Of a stretch of DNA of 64,000 nt, positions 26,584-31,586 are shown piece by piece. Source of the stretch: Bradyrhizobium sp. MOS002 (GTDB lineage Bacteria > Pseudomonadota > Alphaproteobacteria > Rhizobiales > Xanthobacteraceae). Within the stretch, counting starts at the first letter, position 1. Every line of letters begins with the position of its first letter. The stretch covers positions 248,001 to 312,000 of the forward strand of contig NZ_PYFX01000007.1 in assembly GCF_003020115.1 (NCBI RefSeq), written 5' to 3'. The translations under genes and the position numbers were made by a program. Below the pieces are notes generated by a model. The model had not been told where the DNA came from and made no database searches. It was given only the letters and a program-made list of their open reading frames with translations.

Positions 26584-26805
26584 CTATCTTGCCGGAGGCG
26601 CGAGGCGACGGAAGCGGACAGACAGGGCGCCCGGTTTGCGACTTCGAAGGCGGCGCGAACTAGGGCATGTGAAGCGTATTGGGGGAACACCGCGGGCGCG
26701 CCGCTCTGCGTCTTCGACCAGACCTCGAAGATATTCCAATTCTGAGAGCTGAGAAGTGAGTTCGCCAAGTCGTTCGACGTAAAGGATTGCGCGAGAGCCT
26801 CGCAT
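26584..26805 (-). CDS. small basic protein with predicted coiled coil
   Basis: A 73-residue protein. AGGAG lies 6 nt upstream of the ATG at 26805, the best ribosome binding site in the island. Residues 8-40 form a likely amphipathic helix (YVERLGELTSQLSELEYLRG), and the tail is rich in Arg and Ser/Pro. Function is unknown. It lies between HNH and capsid genes in the same direction, so it is probably part of the element's main operon. Confidence 0.5.
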   Translation of the reverse strand: MRGSRAILYVERLGELTSQLSELEYLRGLVEDAERRARGVPPIRFTCPSSRRLRSRKPGALSVRFRRLAPPAR

Positions 26806-27228
26806 AAATCTCCTCCCGAGCACAAAAAACACTCTCCGGACAGCGTCAGAGCAAATAGCGTGAGTAGTAAAAGTAAAAGACTACCACCATCAAATAGCGG
26901 ATTTCAATATGTCAGGCGTACTGCCTCAGGTTGTTGCTGCTTCAGCGCGGTTAACGCACGCCGCTCCCTCAGGGGCAGCGCGATGTCCTGGAGTCCGCTT
27001 AGGGGTCACAAGCCGACTTTGGCGAGCGGCCACGCCAGGTCCGCTTCCGGGGATGCAAGGGCGAACACCTCAAGCCAACAGCGACCTGAATTTTTGGGTT
27101 GCGACGGATTGGCGCCAAGTTACCCGCGGTTTGGCGGCGTTTCTGGACGATCAGTCCATAAAAATGGATGCAGAAAATTCAGCGCGCCGCCGGGGAAGTT
27201 GAACCGGCTCAAGGCGTTGAGGCCCCCG
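26806..27228. other. island spacer, no supported gene
   Basis: A 423-bp stretch. It is AT-rich at 26820-26910 and then GC-rich. The open frames on the plus strand here have unconvincing composition (Ser/Arg/Gly-rich, no ribosome binding site), so I leave them out. The AT-rich part may be the promoter of the small gene at 26584-26805. Confidence 0.35.
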
Positions 27229-27531
27229 TCAATCATTGCCGAGCAAGAACCACGGATGATCCTCTGACAACGGCTTGCCGTCGACGTCGCAGCCAAACTT
27301 GGGCGTGCCGGTCCTTGGTTCAACGATGTTGTGGCACGGTGGGCAGAGCACTGAGAAGTTCAGCGGCTCGAACGCGAGCGCGATCGACCTCGCCACCGGC
27401 TTGCGATGATGCACGTGCAGTTCGCCCTTGCCAGGCAGGAAGCGGCCGCACCGCTCGCAGGTATGACGCGCCGCGATCCTGGCGACGCGGCGAGCCTTCT
27501 GCCAAGCGTAGCTCGAATGGAAGTCCGTCAC
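27229..27531 (-). CDS. HNH endonuclease
   Basis: A 100-residue phage-type HNH nuclease. Zinc cysteines are in ERCGRF-type (CERC) and CPPC pairs. The HNH core runs LHVHHRKPVAR, then the Asn in EPLNFSVLC, then CHN. GTG at 27531 follows GAGGAG. In tailed phages such small HNH proteins often sit beside the terminase and aid DNA packaging; here there is no terminase, so the partner might come from a helper phage. Confidence 0.82.
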   Translation of the reverse strand: MTDFHSSYAWQKARRVARIAARHTCERCGRFLPGKGELHVHHRKPVARSIALAFEPLNFSVLCPPCHNIVEPRTGTPKFGCDVDGKPLSEDHPWFLLGND

Positions 27532-27544
27532 CGCGGCAATCTCC

Positions 27545-27796
27545 TCAATGCCGTGCCTTGCCGTCCGGTGCAGGAGCGTGCCGCTCGCTTTGCTTGGCGA
27601 TATAGCCGAGCGCGGCGCGCATGTCGCCAGGTGCCAGTTCGTGCGCGGCGATCAGGCCGGCGTGTAACAGCAAGGTACGGGCAACGCAGCACGGGCAAAA
27701 GCCGAGCGCCACCCACTTGTCGGCCTCGGCCTCCATCCGGTCCAGCATGCGCTCTGCCGCGTCCGGGGACATTTGCAACGGCCTGTTTGTGGTCAT
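27545..27796 (-). CDS. small Cys-containing island protein
   Basis: An 83-residue protein. The pair CPCC near residue 34 and a mostly helical profile are seen. Its start overlaps the stop of the 111-residue gene upstream (ATGA at 27793-27796), and HNH follows 13 bp later, so the three genes are translationally linked. Function is unknown. Confidence 0.55.
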   Translation of the reverse strand: MTTNRPLQMSPDAAERMLDRMEAEADKWVALGFCPCCVARTLLLHAGLIAAHELAPGDMRAALGYIAKQSERHAPAPDGKARH

Positions 27797-28128
27797 AGCG
27801 TTTTCACCGCGGTTGCGCGTCGAGCCAGCAAGCGTCCCGTTCCCGGCGTTCTATTGAGCGGATGTTTGCGCGGAAAATCCCTTGAGGTCAGCGTTCGGCC
27901 GATCCGCTGTTCGAGGCAACCGATGCATAGGCAGCCGTCCATTGGCCCAAGGCCCGCAGCTTTCCAAACCTCTTCCCTCACGATGTAGACCTCCGTGAGT
28001 TCACTGTAGATTTGCTCGACGCCACGATCGCTCCAATCAGCGGCGAAGGCCTGTTCCATTTCCGCGCGGTTCAAATGGCCAGGTGCGGTGTTGATGCGGC
28101 AGTCGACGCACCGCCAGGACTCAGGCAC
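27793..28128 (-). CDS. small zinc-finger-like island protein
   Basis: A 111-residue protein with CVDC at the N-terminus and CLCIGC near residue 72, so four or five cysteines could bind one zinc ion. A GPMDGCLCIGCLEQRIGR motif followed by a charged tail is typical of small phage proteins that I have seen annotated only as hypothetical. GTG at 28128 follows GAGAGG. It overlaps the next gene by 4 bp. Confidence 0.6.
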   Translation of the reverse strand: MPESWRCVDCRINTAPGHLNRAEMEQAFAADWSDRGVEQIYSELTEVYIVREEVWKAAGLGPMDGCLCIGCLEQRIGRTLTSRDFPRKHPLNRTPGTGRLLARRATAVKTL

Positions 28129-28634
28129 TCTGCCTCTCAGGTCCGCCGTTCATGATGACCATAGTCGTCCTCCTTGTTGCCGGCATCGCGCCGGTGCAGT
28201 CAGCCGATCGTATTCGGGGATCACGGTCATGGCGGCACCGACTCCGGTGGCGGCTTCGACTTGCGGACAATCACGTTGATCCGGTGCGCGCCGGTCAGAT
28301 CCTCCAGATCGGTTGCGAACCAACTCTCGATACGCGCGGCGATGTAGCGAGCCGGAGCCGAAAGCTTGAGCAAACCGTCGCGCAACGAGACTTGCTCGAC
28401 CTCATCGAACCACAGCAAATACGCCTGCTCACCGATCCGCTCGCGCAAGCGTGCTCCGAGCGGAATTCCGTTGAGCAAGCCGGCTGTCTCGCCGGCGTCG
28501 TTGATGCCGTTGGCTTCCGGCGCTCCTGGCTTCCTTCGGAGAGACTGCCTTGCTCTTGCCCGTTGAGGCCCGCGCCGAGCGCGTCAGCGCGCTGGCGAGG
28601 CGCAGGGCGGTCGTCGGTCGATCTCGCGCGCGAA

Positions 28635-28666
28635 GGTTCATTGATAGGTTCAAGGATAGGTTTAAG
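28635..28666. repeat. short AT-richer direct repeats beside the iterons
   Basis: GGTTCATTGATA (28635-28646), GGTTCAAGGATA (28647-28658) and GGTTTAAG (28659-28666) lie head to tail and touch the first iteron. The layout, AT-richer short repeats next to palindromic initiator sites, is that of a DNA-unwinding element. Confidence 0.55.
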
Positions 28667-28786
28667 CCGCATGGTGCGGCCCGGTGGAGCCGCACGGTGC
28701 GGCTCGGTCAAACCGCATGGTGCGGCCCGGTCAGTATCCACCGAACCGCATGGTGCGGCTTGGTCCACCGAGCCGTATGGTGCGGC
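28666..28786. repeat. five-copy palindromic iteron array, putative origin
   Basis: Five copies of a 15-bp palindromic unit, consensus RCCGCATGGTGCGGC, start at 28666, 28689, 28712, 28745 and 28772. Copies 2 and 5 have one arm substitution each (CGCAC, CGTAT). Each copy is followed by a YYGGT box. Spacing is 23, 23, 33 and 27 bp, so about two to three helical turns. They lie inside the replication-initiator-like gene, as the O-protein iterons do in lambda. Confidence 0.7.
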
Positions 28787-29125
28787 CCGGTCGATCAGCT
28801 TTTCGACGTTGATCTGGTATTCCCACGACGGCCATTGCCCGCGCACACGTCGCTTCCAGCGTTCGATCCACCCGTCCAGTTCGAGAGCCGCAAGCGCACG
28901 CTGGATAGTGTCGAGGGACAGTTCGGTTTCGCTCTCGATGACATCCTGCCCCGGAAAGCAGCTTCCCCCGAGCTTGTCGCAGTGGTTGGCGAGGGATAGC
29001 AGCACTGCCTTCGCTGCCCCGCCCAGGCCGACTCTGGCTTTGAATACGCGGTCGACAATTGCCCATGTCATGGCTTCCGTACTCTCGATCGAGGCCGGCC
29101 CTTGACGCACACGGTGAGCGGTTTG

Positions 29126-29157
29126 ATATTCCAAGGCGTTAGTGTCCTCTGGAATAT
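29126..29157. promoter_or_regulatory. palindromic operator upstream of the initiator gene
   Basis: ATATTCCA (29126-29133) and TGGAATAT (29150-29157) are a perfect 8-bp inverted repeat with a 16-bp spacer. It is 55 bp upstream of the initiator ATG, in the 267-bp spacer that separates it from the excisionase-like gene. A phage repressor or the HTH protein could bind here. Confidence 0.45.
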
Positions 29158-29338
29158 TGGAGCGGCCGTCCCGTTGTTTGCGCAGGGGCGGTCGTTTCTA
29201 TGTGCTGGTGGTGGTTGGTTCGGGCTTGGCAAACATTGTGAGACGTCCCTCAACTTCGAGAAGGTGTCCCCTCATATTTGCTTGAACCGATGCCGGCCTC
29301 ACACACCAGGCATCGGTCCTCGTACCATTCCGCAAAAG

Positions 29339-29572
29339 CTACTTTGCGGCGATGGTTTCGCGTTCGCGCCGCCACTCTGCACACGCCTCGATGCTGATCA
29401 ACGTGCGGCTGCCGACCTTCATGATACGCGGCCCGAGGCCGGCGCGTCCCAGGCGATAATACAGAACTTCCGAAATGCCATGCGCCGCGCAAAATTCGGG
29501 GATCGAATAGGCGCCGTGCGGCACCTTGGGTTTCGCCTTGGGTGTTTTCTTGGGGTTCCGGCGTTCCGACAT
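29339..29572 (-). CDS. excisionase-like helix-turn-helix protein
   Basis: A 77-residue DNA-binding protein. The basic N-terminus (residues 1-17, Lys/Pro-rich) precedes a MerR/AlpA-type helix-turn-helix: YSIPEFCAAHGISEVLYYRL, then GLGPRIMKVGSRTLIS, the wing typical of Xis/AlpA proteins. GAGG lies 8 nt upstream of the ATG. It sits 191 bp downstream of the integrase gene in the same direction, as expected for a recombination directionality factor. Confidence 0.8.
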   Translation of the reverse strand: MSERRNPKKTPKAKPKVPHGAYSIPEFCAAHGISEVLYYRLGRAGLGPRIMKVGSRTLISIEACAEWRRERETIAAK

Positions 29573-29763
29573 GGCGTGGCCTCGCGAGTGAAGGGGACCG
29601 TTGCCAGTTTATGCGGCGCATGTCGCTGACTTATCGTCAGCAAAACTGCATCCGTCGTTGCAGTTTGGCAAGCCCGCGCTAAACAAAAAAAAGGGTCAGT
29701 GCCAAGTGTTTGAATTCTCTACGCCCGCCAGTAGCAATTGTTACCTCACATTCGCCGGCGCCG

Positions 29764-31017
29764 TCACCGCGCCAGCGCCACGACGTTGTCGGTTCGTGAG
29801 TCGTGGTGGTGTAGCAGCGCAGCCCGCGAGAGGTCGTCACCGTGCTCGGCGATAAATTTTGAATAGTGCTTCTCGATCATCGCGACGCTGGTGTTGTGCA
29901 GCGACGCCACCAGCCTGATCGGGATGTTCTTCAACAGCATCCGAACAATCGAGCCGTGCCTCAACGCATACATCGTCACCTCGCTCGGATCGAGGCCGAG
30001 CGCCTTGACGATCCTGTCGACCTGGCGATGGCAACTCTGTCCGGGGTGCTGGTGCCAGCGGCTGCCGTCGCTTTGCAGCAATAACGGCGCATCGGCGCGG
30101 CCCTTGGCTGCCGCCCGCAGCTTGCCGGCGAGGTCGAGCGTGATCGGCACCGGATAGCGTTCGATACGCTTCTGCGCCCGGTTGCGGCCCCCGCCCTTCG
30201 CCGATTTCGGCATCATCAACCGCGGTCGCGCCGGGTGATGGTGCAAATCCTCGACCGACAGCCGCACAGCCTGGCTCGGCCGCGCGCCGGTGACCGCGAG
30301 CAAGTCGATCAGAAGCCCGAACTTATTGTCGAGCCCGTAGGCTTCGGCGACGAACGCGCGAACCTGATCATCGCCGAGGATGACATTGCGCACCTCGGTC
30401 GCATCGGGGAGCCCGGCGAGCCCGATTTCCCAAGCGTCGGGCTTGATGCGCTGATCGTGCTGCGCCGCCAGCGCCAGCGCTGCGTTGATGCAGCGGCACA
30501 TCCGGTTGATTGTTGACGGCTTCATCGTGCCGATCAGCCCGTCGCGCCAGGCTGTCAATTCCTTCGAGGTCAACAGCGCCACCGGCTTCGACAACAGCGC
30601 GCTGGTGAGGTGCAGGCGGGGGTGTTCGGCGTTGTAGGGATTGCTTTGACGCGCGATAAGGTCGGCGCGGTAGTTTTTGAGCGCAGCGTCGACGCTGATC
30701 GGTGCGAACCCCGTGGCCGTGGTTTCGGTGTCGGCCTCGCCGCGCGCCAGCTTGCGGGACTGCGCCAGCGCCTGATCGTAGGAGTACACGCTCGTGTTGT
30801 CGGCAGGTTCGAGGTCGTCGGCGATGCCGAACTTTTTCAGCCAGCCCGAGGCGCTGCCATCCGCGAAACGCACCGACCAGGTGCCGAACCCGCTTTCATT
30901 GCGGCGATAGCCGAGAGCAATGTGCGGCGCGACGCGAACGAAATACGGCTGCTTGCGCGCGGCGAGCCTGGCGCGGGCGGTCAGGGTTTCCAGTGCGAGC
31001 TTGCGGGGTTTCGCCAT
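29764..31017 (-). CDS. tyrosine site-specific recombinase (integrase)
   Basis: A 417-residue phage-type integrase. The N-terminal arm-binding part and a SAM-like core-binding domain (about 110-215) come before the catalytic domain. The catalytic residues are visible: Arg in TGARPSQAVRL, a Lys-containing strand, His-x-x-Arg in YALRHGSIVR, a later His and the nucleophile Tyr in IEKHYSKF. It is the outermost gene at the right end, next to a region with GATAAG repeats that could be its arm sites. The length is complete and it is probably active. Confidence 0.92.
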   Translation of the reverse strand: MAKPRKLALETLTARARLAARKQPYFVRVAPHIALGYRRNESGFGTWSVRFADGSASGWLKKFGIADDLEPADNTSVYSYDQALAQSRKLARGEADTETTATGFAPISVDAALKNYRADLIARQSNPYNAEHPRLHLTSALLSKPVALLTSKELTAWRDGLIGTMKPSTINRMCRCINAALALAAQHDQRIKPDAWEIGLAGLPDATEVRNVILGDDQVRAFVAEAYGLDNKFGLLIDLLAVTGARPSQAVRLSVEDLHHHPARPRLMMPKSAKGGGRNRAQKRIERYPVPITLDLAGKLRAAAKGRADAPLLLQSDGSRWHQHPGQSCHRQVDRIVKALGLDPSEVTMYALRHGSIVRMLLKNIPIRLVASLHNTSVAMIEKHYSKFIAEHGDDLSRAALLHHHDSRTDNVVALAR

Positions 31018-31071
31018 GGTGATGCGGTGTCCTGTGTCGAGCCGGTGTCAAAAAAAGCCGAGGATAGCGCC

Positions 31072-31156
31072 TGATAAGCGCCCGATAAGTGGGCGACAGT
31101 AAACCGTGCTTTTACAATGACTTACTACCTATCTTACCCCTGTTTGGCACTTATCG
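31072..31156. promoter_or_regulatory. candidate integrase arm-type sites
   Basis: TGATAAGCG (31072-31080), CGATAAGTG (31083-31091) and its exact reverse complement CACTTATCG (31148-31156) lie between the integrase start and the host repeat. The second copy sits in a CGCCC/GGGCG hairpin (31079-31095). Repeated short sites in this place are typical of arm sites or of integrase autoregulation. Confidence 0.45.
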
Positions 31157-31169
31157 GCAACTTGCAAAA

Positions 31170-31290
31170 TTCCCCTGCGCCCTCTTTCATTTGAGGGTGA
31201 GGCGACCAAAGCAAAGCTCGGGCGAACACGCCGCGAGGATGCGAAGGTGTGGCTGCGAGTGAGATGCGAACCTAAGAGCGACGCTCTTGC
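31170..31290. repeat. right part of the interrupted host repeat
   Basis: Begins TTCCCCTGCGCCCTCTTTCA and continues with GAGGCGACCAAAGCAAAGCT and a GCGAGGATGCGAAGGTGTG segment. In my recollection these follow the 23195-23601 type sequence in intact copies of a Bradyrhizobium repeat. It leads into a family B palindrome at 31299. Confidence 0.5.
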
Positions 31291-31298
31291 CTATACTC

Positions 31299-31378
31299 CG
31301 TCATTGCGAGCGCAGCGAAGCAATCCAGAGTCTTTCCGCGTGTGCAGTCTGGATTGTCTCGCTGCGCTCGCAATGACG
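31299..31378. repeat. dispersed palindromic repeat, family B copy 1
   Basis: CGTCATTGCGAGCGCAGCGA at the left pairs with TCGCTGCGCTCGCAATGACG at the right; the inner arms AATCCAGAGTC and CTGGATTG also pair. A second copy is at 54859-54937. Confidence 0.85.
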
Positions 31379-31586
31379 ATGCTGATGCAGCGGTGCGCCA
31401 AAGCTTCGGTCCCACACGCTGCCTACGCAACGCCTTCGCACAACTGTCATAGTCTCTAACGCCCACTAACCAACGCCCGACTTTAAACTGTCATAATCGC
31501 GCAACGGAACCCGCACCCGCGCGCTCTTTACACGCCGTTAAGCGCGGCTGCATTGGATGCGGCGGGAAAGTGCGTTGGGGACTGCC

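Larger units (their letters stand above)
28227..29071 (-). pseudogene. replication initiator-like HTH protein, frameshifted
   Basis: The N-terminal part from ATG 29071 is a winged helix-turn-helix domain like those of phage and plasmid replication proteins (GGAAKAVLLSLANHCD, LDTIQRALAALELDGWI). A disordered middle follows with repeats RAAPYGS, QAAPCGS and RAAPCGL. The C-terminal part (28227-28500) is a DnaA domain-I-like module (ERIGEQAYLLWFDEVEQVSL, ARYIAARIESWF). That module is in another frame: the reading shifts near 28519-28528 (CAGGAGCGCC), where one extra base would rejoin the two parts. It is either a real frameshift mutation or a sequencing error. The gene contains the iteron array described separately. 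Confidence 0.65.
23602..31169. mobile_element. defective prophage or phage satellite island
   Basis: A 7.5-kb block of phage-type genes, nearly all on the minus strand and read from an integrase at the right end: integrase, excisionase-like HTH, replication initiator (frameshifted, with internal iterons), two Cys-containing small proteins, HNH nuclease, small proteins, HK97-type capsid protein, coiled-coil protein and a truncated VRR-NUC. No terminase, portal, protease, tail or lysis gene is visible. It lies between two parts of what looks like one host repeat. The borders are approximate; a 12-bp direct match CGGTGTCAAAAA at 23659 and 31043 is one possible att core. Confidence 0.75.

Noticed and set aside
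26860..27267. Plus-strand frames of 97 and 135 codons in the island
   Set aside because: Ser/Arg/Gly-rich, no ribosome binding site, and the second runs antisense into the HNH gene.
28666..28786. Iteron array considered as a CRISPR array
   Set aside because: Units are palindromes of 15 bp with spacers of 8-18 bp, inside a coding region and without cas genes.
28152..29105. 317-codon plus-strand frame across the initiator gene
   Set aside because: Antisense of the HTH/DnaA-like gene. Its repeated segments are only the iterons read from the other strand.
23602..31169. Search for a tRNA gene end as the integration site
   Set aside because: No tRNA or tRNA 3' fragment was recognised at either border.
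31557..31586. ATG at 31557 as the start of the PAS-GGDEF-EAL gene
   Set aside because: The ATG at 31587 has a better placed GGGGA and the ten extra residues add nothing recognisable.
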